Shown here piece after piece: positions 45,351 through 54,658 of a stretch of DNA of 64,000 nt (the stretch's first letter is position 1; every line of letters begins with the position of its first letter). Location: positions 1 through 64,000 of the forward strand of contig JAJYLW010000004.1 of the NCBI GenBank assembly GCA_021787475.1. Reading direction: 5' to 3'. The notes under the pieces are model-generated. The model was not told the DNA's origin, ran no database searches, and saw nothing but the letters and a program-made list of their open reading frames with translations. The stretch is from Actinomycetes bacterium. GTDB lineage: Bacteria > Actinomycetota > Thermoleophilia > BMS3ABIN01. Both the position numbers and the translations under genes were made by a program.

Positions 45351-46530
45351 TTTTACTCCGTGGATTGATGGCTATATTGAGCAAGATGCCAATGCTTGCC
45401 AAAATGACGACAAGGCTGCTGCCGCCATAGCTGATAATCGGCAGCGGCACGCCGGTGAGCGGCAGCATGCCTGTTACGGCGCAGAAGTTGACGGCGGCCT
45501 GGCTGATCATCAATGTCGTAACGCCGGCGGCCAGGTGCTTGCCAAACGGATCGCGGCATTTAAGCGCAATCCGGTAGCCGATAAAGGCGAAGACGGCAAA
45601 GCCGAGCAGCACCGCCAGAACCCCGATCAGGCCCAGCTCCTCGCCGATGATCGACAGGATCATATCAGTGTGATTTTCCGGCAGCCAGTCGAACTTCTGG
45701 ACGCCGTTGCCGATGCCGACGCCGAACAGGCCGCCGGAAGCAAGGCCGACCAGGGACTGGATAATCTGGTAGCCGGAACCCTGGGCGTCTTTCCATGGAT
45801 CGAGGAACACGGTTATTCGCGACGCCTGGTGCGGGGAAATCAGCACCGAGAGCGCCGTCACCGCCGCCCCGCCCAGCGCCGGCAGCGCCAGCAGGCGCAG
45901 GCGCACGCCGCCAATGATCAGCATTGATGCAAAGATTATGCTTATAGTCAAAGCTGTGCCCAGGTCAGGCTCGACCAGCACCAGGCCGCAAGCCAGCGCC
46001 GGCATAATCAGCAGGGGCAGGGCCATGTCTCTGAGGCTGGTCAGCAGCCGCCGCCGGGCAGACATCACGGCGGCCAAATAGAGAATGACCGCCAGCTTGG
46101 CAAATTCCGCCGGCTGCGGTTGAAAACCGCCCAGCCCGAAGCCGATCCAGCGGCGGGCTCCGTTTGTTTTGTGGCCGATTCCTGGTATGAGCACCAGGGC
46201 CAGCAAAGCCAGGGAAGCCACCATCAGAACAGGAGCCAGCTTCCGCAGGCGGGTGTAGTCAAAACGGGCCATGATGAACATCAGTGCCAGTCCGGCGGCG
46301 GCGAAGATGAGCTCCCGCTTCAGGTAGTAAAAGCTGTCATGGGCCGCGCCCAGGTAAGAGTTTGCCCAACTGGCGCTAAATACCATCACGACGCCAAAGG
46401 CCAGCAGCATCATCGTCAGGACGGTAAGGATGATGTACTCGGTTGCGCCGGTCGGCCGCCTCCTTCGACTGCGGCCGCCCGGCCCGCCGCCCCGTTTGCT
46501 CCCCGGCGCCTTCCCGGTTTTGCTTCTCAA
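45241..46530 (-). CDS. ftsW: Lipid II polymerase FtsW (SEDS family)
   Basis: FtsW is the septal glycosyltransferase. The 429-residue protein has about ten membrane helices, YLKRELIFAAAGLALMFIM, LQPAEFAKL-like QPQPAEFAKLAVILYLA, PDLGTALTISIIF, ENHTDMILSIIGEELGLIGV, and the late SYGGSSLVVILASIGILLNIA. Both ends carry basic, Gly/Arg-rich tails. The C-terminal tail (about 35 residues) overlaps murG by 110 bases. The TTG start overlaps the murD stop by four bases. Confidence 0.94.
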   Translation of the reverse strand: MRSKTGKAPGSKRGGGPGGRSRRRRPTGATEYIILTVLTMMLLAFGVVMVFSASWANSYLGAAHDSFYYLKRELIFAAAGLALMFIMARFDYTRLRKLAPVLMVASLALLALVLIPGIGHKTNGARRWIGFGLGGFQPQPAEFAKLAVILYLAAVMSARRRLLTSLRDMALPLLIMPALACGLVLVEPDLGTALTISIIFASMLIIGGVRLRLLALPALGGAAVTALSVLISPHQASRITVFLDPWKDAQGSGYQIIQSLVGLASGGLFGVGIGNGVQKFDWLPENHTDMILSIIGEELGLIGVLAVLLGFAVFAFIGYRIALKCRDPFGKHLAAGVTTLMISQAAVNFCAVTGMLPLTGVPLPIISYGGSSLVVILASIGILLNIAINPRSKIAPVKRNLKAIEGGNRGRRNSRAPRARAGSRRRAHG

Positions 46531-48068
46531 CCTGCCTCCGCCTCCATTTGTTTAACGAGCGAGATGAAATGCTCACCCCGCTGTTCGAAGTTGTCATACT
46601 GGTCAAAACTGGCGCAGGCTGGCGCCAGCAGAACGACATCGCCTGGGGCAGCGGACTCGGCCGCGGCCCTGACCGCGTCTTCCAGGCCATCAACCACCAG
46701 GACCGCCCGGCCTGCCTGGCGGAAACTGGCGGCAATCTCGGCAGCCGCCTCCCCGATGGCGACTACCTCCTTAACCTTGCCGCCGGCGGCTGCCTGCGCC
46801 AGCGCGGCAAAAGAGCATCCCTTCAAGCTGCCGCCCAAAATCAGATGGACGCCGTTGTCAAAGGCGGTAAGCGCTTTTACTGCGGCGGCGACATTAGTGG
46901 CCTTGGAGTCATTGACGTAAGTGACGCCGCCGACCTCCGCCACGCGCTCAAGCCGGTGCGGCACTCCCGGAAAACTCTTCAGGCCCGCTCTCACCTGGGC
47001 CGGGGAAAGCCCGGCAGAAAGGCAAACGGCCGTGGCCGCCAGCGAGTTTTCCAGGTTATGCTCGCCCCTGATCGAAGCCTCTCGCCAGAAAATGATCTTT
47101 TTGTACAGCTCCTGCGAGTCTTCGCCGCTGGCCCCCTCTTTCCTGCCCGGCGGCGCCGCTTGGGGTGAAGGAGCGGCGGCCGCGAACCCAGCTCTGATTT
47201 TGCCGCCGGCCGCGGCAAGCAGGTCCGCATCCGCGGCGATGGCGCCGTCCTGAGAAAACACCGCCGGCGCCGGCCGGCCGCGACTGCCGGCGGCGTTGCC
47301 GCCAGAGCCAAACCAGATCCTGACGGCCGCGCCGGGAATGCGCGCCCCCAGCACGGCGGGGTCATCCGCGTTGAGAACGGCCAGGTCCCCCTCCCGCTGA
47401 TGCGCAAAAATCCTCATCTTGGCGGAATAATAATCTTCGACAGTGGCATGGCGGTCCAGGTGATCTTCGCTCAGGTTGAGCAGGACGGCAATGCGCGGGC
47501 TAAAGTCAACAATGTCCAGGAGCTGGAAGCTGGACAGCTCCACGACAAGAATATCGCTTTTGTCAACGACGCCTCCGAGCGACGACAGCGCCGTGCCGAC
47601 ATTGCCGGCCACGCGGCAGCGCCATCCGGCCGACCTGAAAATGTGGCCAACAAGCTCGCAAGCGGTTGTCTTCCCGTTCGTGCCGGTAATGCCGATAACG
47701 GGATTCGGCAAGAAACGGCCGGCAAACTCGACTTCGCCCCATACCGGCAGGCCACGCCGGCGCGCTTCCTTAAGCAGGCGAATCTCTGCCGGCACACCGG
47801 GGCTTTTCACCAGCAGGCCGCAGCCGTCAAGGAGGCTGATGTCCTCATTGCCAAGCTCAAGCCTGACCCCCGCCGCTTTCAGGGCGGCCAACTCCGGGGC
47901 CGGCCCGGCGCTGGCGTCAGAAAGCACGACCTTGACCTGCGGCAGCAGCCGGCGCGCCATCAGCGCCGCCGCCCGCCCGGACCGGGCGGCGCCGACAATC
48001 AACAAATGACCCGAAAACCGGATTTTGGATTTTGGATTTTGGATTTTGGGCACAGAATTAAGTCCCAT
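46527..48068 (-). CDS. murD: UDP-N-acetylmuramoylalanine-D-glutamate ligase
   Basis: MurD adds D-Glu. The 513 residues include LLIVGAARSGRAAALMA, the P-loop GITGTNGKTTACELVGHIF, LNLSEDHLDRHATVEDYYSAK, and HRLERVAEVGGVTYVNDSKATN. A low-complexity Ala/Pro/Gly insertion (about residues 285-330) makes it longer than usual. The first 17 or so codons (NSVPKIQNPKSKIRF) are encoded by a GGATTTTGG tandem repeat, so the ancestral start is probably a little downstream. No good ribosome site marks the ATG at 48068. Confidence 0.94.
   Translation of the reverse strand: MGLNSVPKIQNPKSKIRFSGHLLIVGAARSGRAAALMARRLLPQVKVVLSDASAGPAPELAALKAAGVRLELGNEDISLLDGCGLLVKSPGVPAEIRLLKEARRRGLPVWGEVEFAGRFLPNPVIGITGTNGKTTACELVGHIFRSAGWRCRVAGNVGTALSSLGGVVDKSDILVVELSSFQLLDIVDFSPRIAVLLNLSEDHLDRHATVEDYYSAKMRIFAHQREGDLAVLNADDPAVLGARIPGAAVRIWFGSGGNAAGSRGRPAPAVFSQDGAIAADADLLAAAGGKIRAGFAAAAPSPQAAPPGRKEGASGEDSQELYKKIIFWREASIRGEHNLENSLAATAVCLSAGLSPAQVRAGLKSFPGVPHRLERVAEVGGVTYVNDSKATNVAAAVKALTAFDNGVHLILGGSLKGCSFAALAQAAAGGKVKEVVAIGEAAAEIAASFRQAGRAVLVVDGLEDAVRAAAESAAPGDVVLLAPACASFDQYDNFEQRGEHFISLVKQMEAEAG
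48020..48048. repeat. Tandem GGATTTT heptamers at the murD 5' end
   Basis: Four tandem GGATTTT units (plus strand) are read on the minus strand as CAAAATC repeats inside the annotated murD N-terminus. Related ATCC/GGAT units lie at 32640-32700, 33172-33195, 33525-33545, 38530-38565 and 63437-63600. Confidence 0.75.
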
Positions 48069-48173
48069 TTGAATCTGTTTGCTTACTCAAGGCGCAATAT
48101 CCAATGTCCAATATCCGCTTTATATTCTTTTTGTTTTCATCCAAAGTACAATGTTCAATTCCCAGCATCGCTT

Positions 48174-49142
48174 TTAGTGCACCGACAGGTAGAACATCGT
48201 AAATCCCGTGGAAGCGAAAATGGCGCCGATGATCCAGAAACGCATGATGATCTTGGTCTCAGACCAGTTAAGCAGCTCGAAATGATGATGAATCGGCGTC
48301 ATCAGGAAGACGCGCTTCTTCAAAAGCTTGAAGCTTAGCACCTGGATTATCACCGACAGAGCCTCGGCCGCGAACAGGCCGCCGATGACAAGTAAAAGGA
48401 TTTCCGTGCGCGTCATAACGGCCAGGGCGGCAATCGCGCCGCCCAGCGCCAGCGAGCCGGTGTCGCCCATAAACACCTCCGCCGGGAAAGAGTTGAACCA
48501 GAGAAAGCCGACGCAGGCGCCGCCGATGCAGGCGGAGATAATCCCAAGGTCCATCTGGTTGGTAAGAAAAGCGATGGCCGTGTAAGTGAGCATGGTCACC
48601 GTCACCGCTCCCGCCGCCAGACCGTCGAGGCCGTCGGTAAGATTGACAGCGTTCGATGTTCCCACCACAACCAGGAATATGATCAGGTAATAGGCAAAAC
48701 CGACGCCAATGACGCGGCCGCTGAGCGGCAGCCGGATCGACTCGTGCATGCCGCCGTAATCAACTGCCACCAGCCCGATGGCCACCGCCAGCACCAGCTG
48801 CAGGCCCACCTTGCCCCGCGCCCGCAGTCCCAGTGAGCGCTTCATCCTCAGCTTGGCAAGGTCGTCGGCGAAGCCGATCGCGGCGCAGCCAACCGTCGTG
48901 GCCAGCACCAGCATGCCGGCGACGCTGTGCTTGCTCAGAATCAGGAAGGGTACGGCTATGCCGATGACGATCAGCAGCCCGCCCAGGGTGGGAATGCCCC
49001 GCTTCGTCCGGTGATGCTCCTCGGGCCCCTCTTCGCGGATCTGCTGGCCGAATTCGTTGTCCCTGACAAAAGCGATGAATTTTGGCCCCAGAAAGAGGGT
49101 AATAAGCATCGAGGCCAAGCCGGCAGCCAGTATCTGAAACAT
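48174..49142 (-). CDS. mraY: Phospho-MurNAc-pentapeptide translocase
   Basis: MraY makes lipid I from UDP-MurNAc-pentapeptide and undecaprenyl phosphate. The 322-residue protein has about ten helices and the motifs EEHHRTKRGIPTLGGLLI, GFADDLAKLRMKRSLGLRARGK, NLTDGLDGLAAG, FMGDTGSLALGG and FLMTPIHHHFELLNWSE. Catalytic aspartates are present. It starts three bases after the murF stop. Confidence 0.97.
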   Translation of the reverse strand: MFQILAAGLASMLITLFLGPKFIAFVRDNEFGQQIREEGPEEHHRTKRGIPTLGGLLIVIGIAVPFLILSKHSVAGMLVLATTVGCAAIGFADDLAKLRMKRSLGLRARGKVGLQLVLAVAIGLVAVDYGGMHESIRLPLSGRVIGVGFAYYLIIFLVVVGTSNAVNLTDGLDGLAAGAVTVTMLTYTAIAFLTNQMDLGIISACIGGACVGFLWFNSFPAEVFMGDTGSLALGGAIAALAVMTRTEILLLVIGGLFAAEALSVIIQVLSFKLLKKRVFLMTPIHHHFELLNWSETKIIMRFWIIGAIFASTGFTMFYLSVH

Positions 49143-49145
49143 GCT

Positions 49146-50642
49146 TTAGCGGCTCTTTCTCCGCCCGCCAGTTTCTCCGCCGCCCCCGCTGCCCCCGGCC
49201 AGAAGGTCGCTTACCTTCTCCAGCCCCATGAACCGCGAGCCCTTGACCAGCACCGCGTCTCCCGGCCGGATCAGGTCCGTCAGGCCCAACCGGATCGCCG
49301 CCTCGCGGCTGGAAAAATAAACTGGCTCTTCCCGGGCGCCGGCTGCGCGCGCCCCCTCGATAAACCCGTTAGCCCGCCCGCCCACGGCGACAATGAGGTC
49401 GATGCCAAGCGCTGCGGCGGCGGCGCCCACCTGCCGGTGAAGCTGCCCGGACCGGTCGCCCAGCTCGGCCATCTCGCCAAGCACGGCCACGCGGCGGCGG
49501 TCCCCGGCGGCAGCCGTAAGGTGCTCGAGGGCGGCGTTCATTGACATTGGGTTGGCGTTGTAACAGTCATTAATGAGGATGCCACCGCCCGCCAGGGGAA
49601 GAATCTCGCCCCGCATCGCCGGAAGGCGGATATTTCCGGCGGCGGCCGCCACCCCTGCGAGCGGCAGCTCGAGCAGCATACAGGCGCCGATGGCGGCCAT
49701 CGCGTTTAGCAGCTGATGCCGGGCATTAAAGTTAAAACAAATGTCAACTTCTTCGCCGCCGCAGGAAAAGGTGGCGCAGAGGCGGCCGTCCTGCTGCCGC
49801 ACTGGCCCGGCCTGATGGATGTCGGCGCCGGGGTCAAAACCGAATGTCAGCTGGCGCACGTCCAGATCCTCCAGGAGGGGCTCAAGCAGCCGTTCTCCGT
49901 AGGGAGTCACAAGGCCGCCCCCCGGTGGCAGTCGCCGGGCGATCTCAGCCTTGCCCCTGGCGATGTTCTCAAGGCTGCCGGCGTACTCAAGGTGAGCCGG
50001 CCCGATGTTGGTAATCACAGCAATATCCGGCGCGGCAACCCGGCAAAGCGCCCCAACCTCCCCCCGGGACTGCATCCCCATCTCGACGACCGCCACCTGG
50101 GTGCCGGCGTTGATCTCAAGCAGGGTGAGCGGCACCCCGACTTCATTGTTGAAGCTCGCCCGGCTGGCGATGACTTTCACCTGCGGCTCAAGCAGGCAAG
50201 TGAGAATATCCTTCGTGGAAGTCTTGCCAGCGCTGCCAGTGATGCCCACCACCCGCGCCCGGCTGCGGCCGCGGGCCAGCGCAGCAACCTGCGCCAGCGC
50301 CTCCAAGGTATCCGGCACGGCGATAACAACCGGCTGCGAAGCCGCTGCCATTTGATCCGGCCCGGGCGCCGCCTCCGCCAGCCGCCGGGCGGCGCCGCTC
50401 TCCGCGACCGTGCCGACCGCGCCTTTCCGAAGCGCCTCGCCGGCAAACCGGTTGCCATCAAAGTGCTCACCCTTCAGGGCGACAAAAAGACTATCTTTGA
50501 GCGAAACACGGGTGTCGGTTGACACGCGCCTGATGGGCGTGTCGCCGGCGCCCGCCAGCAGCTGCCCGGCGCAGGCGCGGCATATCTCTTGTGCCGTGAG
50601 CGTTATCACTTCTTCTGTCTGTCTTGCAACTGAAACGGCCAT
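49146..50642 (-). CDS. murF: UDP-MurNAc-tripeptide-D-Ala-D-Ala ligase
   Basis: MurF completes the pentapeptide. The 498-residue protein has an N-terminal substrate domain (TAQEICRACAGQLL), the P-loop GITGSAGKTSTKDILTCLL near residue 130, TNIGPAHLEYAGSLENIARGKAEI, NDCYNANPMSMNAALEHL, and AVLGEMAELGDRSGQLHRQVG. A Gly-rich C-terminal tail ends in GGRRKSR. Its ATG overlaps the stop of the upstream small gene by one base. Confidence 0.96.
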   Translation of the reverse strand: MAVSVARQTEEVITLTAQEICRACAGQLLAGAGDTPIRRVSTDTRVSLKDSLFVALKGEHFDGNRFAGEALRKGAVGTVAESGAARRLAEAAPGPDQMAAASQPVVIAVPDTLEALAQVAALARGRSRARVVGITGSAGKTSTKDILTCLLEPQVKVIASRASFNNEVGVPLTLLEINAGTQVAVVEMGMQSRGEVGALCRVAAPDIAVITNIGPAHLEYAGSLENIARGKAEIARRLPPGGGLVTPYGERLLEPLLEDLDVRQLTFGFDPGADIHQAGPVRQQDGRLCATFSCGGEEVDICFNFNARHQLLNAMAAIGACMLLELPLAGVAAAAGNIRLPAMRGEILPLAGGGILINDCYNANPMSMNAALEHLTAAAGDRRRVAVLGEMAELGDRSGQLHRQVGAAAAALGIDLIVAVGGRANGFIEGARAAGAREEPVYFSSREAAIRLGLTDLIRPGDAVLVKGSRFMGLEKVSDLLAGGSGGGGETGGRRKSR

Positions 50643-50920
50643 CAGCCCGCGAAGTCCGGCGACGACATTCTATCTACACTTACCCGCGTCGCCGTGGTTC
50701 GCATCCCGTTTTCATGTGAAATTCCGAGGCGGCGCTCCGGCGGCAAAAACCAGGTCACCGTCGCGCCGGGCGCGGCGCCGCTCAGGACCGGCTGCGCCCT
50801 CGCGCTTGCCGCCGCGGGCCACGCCGGACGCGCAAGCATCCAGGGCCGGGGGATTTGGGAATCGTAGACTGCGGTGGCCAGCAGGCCATCCTGAAGGATT
50901 AAATGGTATTCCACCTTCAT
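50642..50920 (-). CDS. Small hypothetical protein in the murE position
   Basis: I do not recognise this 92-residue product. It reads KVEYHLILQDGLLATAVYDS, a Pro/Ala-rich middle, then TWFLPPERRLGISHENGM and SPDFAG. It has no signal peptide or membrane helix. Its stop overlaps the murF ATG by one base (TGATG), the coupled arrangement seen between real genes here, and it fills most of the ftsI-murF gap where murE normally lies. No Shine-Dalgarno is visible. It could instead be a fortuitous frame. Confidence 0.5.
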   Translation of the reverse strand: MKVEYHLILQDGLLATAVYDSQIPRPWMLARPAWPAAASARAQPVLSGAAPGATVTWFLPPERRLGISHENGMRTTATRVSVDRMSSPDFAG

Positions 50921-51005
50921 CGGATTGTTATTTTAAGCGAGCGCAGGCGCAATTGCCAGCCGCAGCGTTTTGCTGGCGTCCCCTCCGCCATTTTCCCGGC
51001 GCTCA

Positions 51006-52679
51006 TCAGGGTGAGATCCCGAGCTTTTGCAGGGCGAACTGGGTAATCTTTTGAAAGGCCGGCGCCGCCACGGTCATCCCGCCACCGAACGGATGCGGCT
51101 CAACCACTTTGACAAGCACCAGCAGCTTCGGATCAGCTGCTGGCACAAAACCGACAAATGAACCAATGTAATTCTCGTTCGAATAGCGGCCATCGGGGTC
51201 GACCATCTGGGCGGTGCCAGTCTTCCCGGCAATGCTGTAACCGTCGATCTGGGCTGCCGGGGCACCGCCGTCATCAACAACGCCCACCAGATACCTGGTC
51301 AACTGGCTGGCTGTGGCAGCGGACATGACCGGTTTGCCGGGCGGCGCCGGCTCATCCTTGCCGCCAACGCTGCGCACCAGATAAGGTTTTGGCTCCACGC
51401 CGCCGTTGGCGATGGCGGAATAAGCGACCGCCATCTGCAGGGGCGTCACCGAGATTCCCTGGCCAATGGGCACGTTGCCGATTGTCGACGCCGACCACTG
51501 GGAAGTGGGCAAGACGATGCCCGTTGCTTCGCCGGGGAAATCAATGCCGGTGCCAGAGCCGAAGCCAAACCGGCGAATCCAGTTGTTCAGCTTCCCGGCC
51601 CCGACCGACATGCCGATCTTGACAGCTCCGATGTTGCTGGAATGGATGAGGATCTTTCCCATGTCCCAGTTGACCGGGCCGCGGCTGAAAGCGTCCTGGA
51701 TCGTGTAGCCGCCCAGCTCCAGCGACGTGGGCAGATACAGCGTCTGTCCGGGCGTATACGTATGCTCTTCCAGCGCCGCCGTCGCGGTGACGGCCTTGAA
51801 AACTGAGCCGGGCTCATAGGCGTCGACGACAGGATGGTTGCGTTTCTGCTCATCCGTGAGGTTTGGGAACTGGTTGGCGTCCACGGTGGGCACGCTGGCC
51901 ATGGCGTAGATCTCGCCGGTCCTCGGGTTCATGACCACCGCCTCAGCCCCGGCCGCTTTCCACTGCTTCACCGTGTCGGTTAGCACTTTTTCTGCCTCGT
52001 ACTGGATGGACTCGTCAATCGTCAGCCAGACGTCGGCGCCGGGAACCCCAGCCTGGAGGCTGACCGTCTTGATCTGGCTGCCATCGCCAGCGGTGATCAC
52101 TCGCTGCCTGCCCGGTTTGCCTCTCAGGACGCCGTCCAGCTCAAGCTCCATCCCGGCCAGCCCCTTGTTGTCCGTGCCCGTGTAGCCGATCACCTGCGCC
52201 GCCAGCTGGTTCTGGGGATAGACCCGTTTTTCCTCCGGCCTGGTCTCAATGCCGGCAAGATGCTCATTTTTGACAAGTTGATCAACGCGGGCGCCGACGG
52301 CAGGGTCAACTTTCCGGGCCAGGTAGACAAAACCGGTATCCTTGTTGGAAAGCTCACCGGAAAGCGTCCCGGCGTCAAGCCCGAGGACAGGCGCCAGCGC
52401 GTCGGCAGCAGCCTGCGGATTGGCGATCAACTTCGGATCGGCGGTGACGGTCTGCGTCTGGATGCCCACCGCCAGCTCGTTGCCGTTGCGGTCAAAGATA
52501 GTGCCGCGGTGCGCGGGGGTGTCTATTTCTTCCACGTGCCTCAGATCGACACGCCGGGAAATTTCCGCGGCGTTAACCGTCTGCAGGAAGGCGGCGCGGC
52601 CGGCAATTGCCAGAAAAACGACAACAAACAGGAGAAGGGTCCAGCGAATCCGCCTGTCCGGGTCACCTAGCGACTTCAT
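51006..52679 (-). CDS. ftsI: Septal peptidoglycan transpeptidase FtsI (PBP2/3 type)
   Basis: FtsI crosslinks septal peptidoglycan. The 557-residue class B PBP has a membrane anchor (about residues 12-30), the dimerisation segment HRGTIFDRNGNELAV, and the penicillin-binding motifs SVFK (in YEPGSVFKAVTA), SSN (HSSNIGAVKIG) and KTG (AGKTGTAQMV). There are no PASTA domains, unlike B. subtilis PBP2b or SpoVD. It overlaps or abuts ftsL by one base. Confidence 0.95.
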   Translation of the reverse strand: MKSLGDPDRRIRWTLLLFVVVFLAIAGRAAFLQTVNAAEISRRVDLRHVEEIDTPAHRGTIFDRNGNELAVGIQTQTVTADPKLIANPQAAADALAPVLGLDAGTLSGELSNKDTGFVYLARKVDPAVGARVDQLVKNEHLAGIETRPEEKRVYPQNQLAAQVIGYTGTDNKGLAGMELELDGVLRGKPGRQRVITAGDGSQIKTVSLQAGVPGADVWLTIDESIQYEAEKVLTDTVKQWKAAGAEAVVMNPRTGEIYAMASVPTVDANQFPNLTDEQKRNHPVVDAYEPGSVFKAVTATAALEEHTYTPGQTLYLPTSLELGGYTIQDAFSRGPVNWDMGKILIHSSNIGAVKIGMSVGAGKLNNWIRRFGFGSGTGIDFPGEATGIVLPTSQWSASTIGNVPIGQGISVTPLQMAVAYSAIANGGVEPKPYLVRSVGGKDEPAPPGKPVMSAATASQLTRYLVGVVDDGGAPAAQIDGYSIAGKTGTAQMVDPDGRYSNENYIGSFVGFVPAADPKLLVLVKVVEPHPFGGGMTVAAPAFQKITQFALQKLGISP

Positions 52680-53135
52680 TTAGGGGGAAGCCGCCCGTGC
52701 GTTTGCGCCCGGCGCCCCGCCGTCCGGCTCAAGGTCGGCATAGAGCCGGTTGTCAACCGGGTTGATGTAAAGGTACTGGACCTTCCCCGCCGGCACCATT
52801 CCCAGGGGGCCTTCGGCGATCTGCTCGATCCGGGCCGGGGATGATAGTGCCGACACGTCGCTGGAGAGCTGGTCATTCTCCACAGCGAGCGCGTTTTTCT
52901 GCCTGATCAGCTCGTTAAACTGGATGTTTTTGTACATCAGGCTGATGCGCAGGCCGACCAGGCCCATAAGCAGCAGGGCGATCACGCCCACCCAGAGGCC
53001 GGCGTGCATGGTTCCGCGGGCCGGCGCCGCCGTCCGGTGGCGCGGCGTTCCGGAGCGCGGCGCTGCGGCCGGCTGCCGTTCAAATTTTCGGACGGTCTCC
53101 GCAAAGCCCCAGTCATTCCGGATGGCGCGCGCCAT
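52680..53135 (-). CDS. ftsL: FtsL-like bitopic division protein
   Basis: This 151-residue protein has a basic cytoplasmic N-terminus of about 48 residues, one membrane helix (LWVGVIALLLMGLVGLRISL) and a short extracytoplasmic coiled coil (NIQFNELIRQKNALAVENDQLSSDVSAL). That is the FtsL/DivIC topology, and it sits in the canonical ftsL place between rsmH and ftsI. Sequence conservation in this family is low, so the call rests on topology and position. Confidence 0.8.
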   Translation of the reverse strand: MARAIRNDWGFAETVRKFERQPAAAPRSGTPRHRTAAPARGTMHAGLWVGVIALLLMGLVGLRISLMYKNIQFNELIRQKNALAVENDQLSSDVSALSSPARIEQIAEGPLGMVPAGKVQYLYINPVDNRLYADLEPDGGAPGANARAASP

Positions 53136-53147
53136 CGACTTGCCTCC

Positions 53148-54113
53148 TTAGCCGAGTCTCTCCGCCACGCGCAGCCTGGCGGCCTGCGAGCGCGGGTTTT
53201 GACCAATTTCCTTATGCGAAGGCCGCACCGGCCTCCTGGTGATGACGCGCAGCTCAGCTCTCGCCCTGCAGACGCACTTGGGAAAATCCGGCGGGCAGGT
53301 GCACTTGCCTGTCTTGGAGGCAAAAAACTTTTTCACGATCCTGTCTTCAAGCGAATGAAAACTGATCACGCCCAGGCGGCCGCCTGGCGCGAGCACAGCC
53401 AGCGCGCTTTCCAATCCCCGCGACAGGGAGCCGAGCTCGTCATTGACTGCAATCCTGAGCGCCTGAAAAATACGGCGGGCCGGATGCCCGGAGCCGAAGC
53501 GGGCCGGCGTTGGAATCGCCGCCTTGATTGTGTCCACCAGCTGCAGCGTCGTTTCAAAGGGCTCTTTCTGCCGCTCCCGGGCGATGCGGCGGGCGATTTG
53601 GCGGGCGTAGCGCTCCTCGCCGTAGTTCCTGAAAATCCGCTCCAGCTCTTCGGGCTCGAGCTCATTGACCAGCTTGCGGGCGGTCACCCGGTTCCCCCGA
53701 TCCATGCGCATGTCCAGGGGAGCATTGTAGCTGTAGGAAAACCCGCGCTCGGGACGGTCCACCTGCATCGAGGAAACTCCCAGATCCAGGTAAACAAGAT
53801 CCGCCGCCAAGCCCTTTTCCCCAAGTTGCCCAAGCGCGTCGGCATAATTTCCGTAAATGAAGCGGCAGCGGAAAGGCTGGCGCTGCGAGAACAACTCAAA
53901 ATAACGGCTTGCGAGCGGGTCAAGGTCGATGCCGATGAAAAGGGCGTCCTTCCCCAGATCGGCAGCGATGCGGCGGGCGTGCCCGCCGGCCCCAAATGTG
54001 CAATCGATGACAGTGTCATCCGGTTGCGGCTCCAGCAGCCCGGCCAGCTCTTCCGCCAGCACCGGCCGGTGCCCGGCTTCTGACAAGTCCTCTATGCGGT
54101 CGTTTAACTGCAT
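53148..54113 (-). CDS. rsmH: 16S rRNA m4C1402 methyltransferase
   Basis: RsmH methylates C1402 of 16S rRNA. The 321-residue protein has GHRPVLAEELAGLLEPQPDDTVIDCTFGAGGHARRIA (SAM site), DLVYLDLGVSSMQVDRPERGFSY, GHPARRIFQALRIAVNDELGSL, and the C-terminal VISFHSLEDRIVK. The ATG at 54113 with AGAAGGGAA upstream is preferred; the open frame continues to 54245 into mraZ. It follows mraZ by about 80 bases. Confidence 0.95.
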   Translation of the reverse strand: MQLNDRIEDLSEAGHRPVLAEELAGLLEPQPDDTVIDCTFGAGGHARRIAADLGKDALFIGIDLDPLASRYFELFSQRQPFRCRFIYGNYADALGQLGEKGLAADLVYLDLGVSSMQVDRPERGFSYSYNAPLDMRMDRGNRVTARKLVNELEPEELERIFRNYGEERYARQIARRIARERQKEPFETTLQLVDTIKAAIPTPARFGSGHPARRIFQALRIAVNDELGSLSRGLESALAVLAPGGRLGVISFHSLEDRIVKKFFASKTGKCTCPPDFPKCVCRARAELRVITRRPVRPSHKEIGQNPRSQAARLRVAERLG

Positions 54114-54193
54114 TTCCCTTCTCCCTTGGGTGGAGTCATGGCCGGCGGCAAGCCGGCTGGCAGGTTGATTACCTGCTGATAACGCTTTCCCGG

Positions 54194-54628
54194 CTACTCC
54201 GATTCCTGCCACTGTTTTTTGTACTGCCTCTTGTAGGCCTCCCATTTGCGGCGGTCCCAGATCTCAAATCTGTCGTGCATCCCTATGAACACCACCTCCT
54301 TGGTGATGCCGGCTGTCCTGACATGCCCCGGGGAGAGGCCAATCCGGCCCTGTTTGTCCAGCTCGCACTCGACCACGGAGCCGGTCATCATCCTTTTGAT
54401 ATCCCGGTCTTTTTTGCTATTAAGATCATCAAGACGGGCCAGCGAGTCCTCGATCTGCCGGGCGAATTCGGCCGCCGGCTGGACGGTGAGGCAGTCCTCA
54501 AAGTTCTCCCTCACGACCACTTTGCCATCGGCAAGCTGCTGCCGGAATTTTGCAGGAATCGCCACCCGGTTCTTAGAATCAAGAGAGTGTGCATACTGAC
54601 CCCAAAATTTGAATGCTGCTTTTGCCAT
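54194..54628 (-). CDS. mraZ: Transcriptional regulator MraZ
   Basis: MraZ is the AbrB-like DNA-binding regulator of the dcw cluster. The 144-residue protein (ATG at 54628) has both SpoVT/AbrB-like repeats: GQYAHSLDSKNRVAIPAKFRQQL and VECELDKQGRIGLSPGHV. The second is followed by VVFIGMHDRFEIWDRRKWEAY. The frame is open to a GTG at 54664, but that codon lies inside the MraZ operator and past the likely -10 box, so it cannot be the start. It is the first gene of the division/cell-wall cluster. Confidence 0.94.
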   Translation of the reverse strand: MAKAAFKFWGQYAHSLDSKNRVAIPAKFRQQLADGKVVVRENFEDCLTVQPAAEFARQIEDSLARLDDLNSKKDRDIKRMMTGSVVECELDKQGRIGLSPGHVRTAGITKEVVFIGMHDRFEIWDRRKWEAYKRQYKKQWQESE

Positions 54629-54658
54629 CTGATCAATAGTCAGTCCGTATATTTCTTT

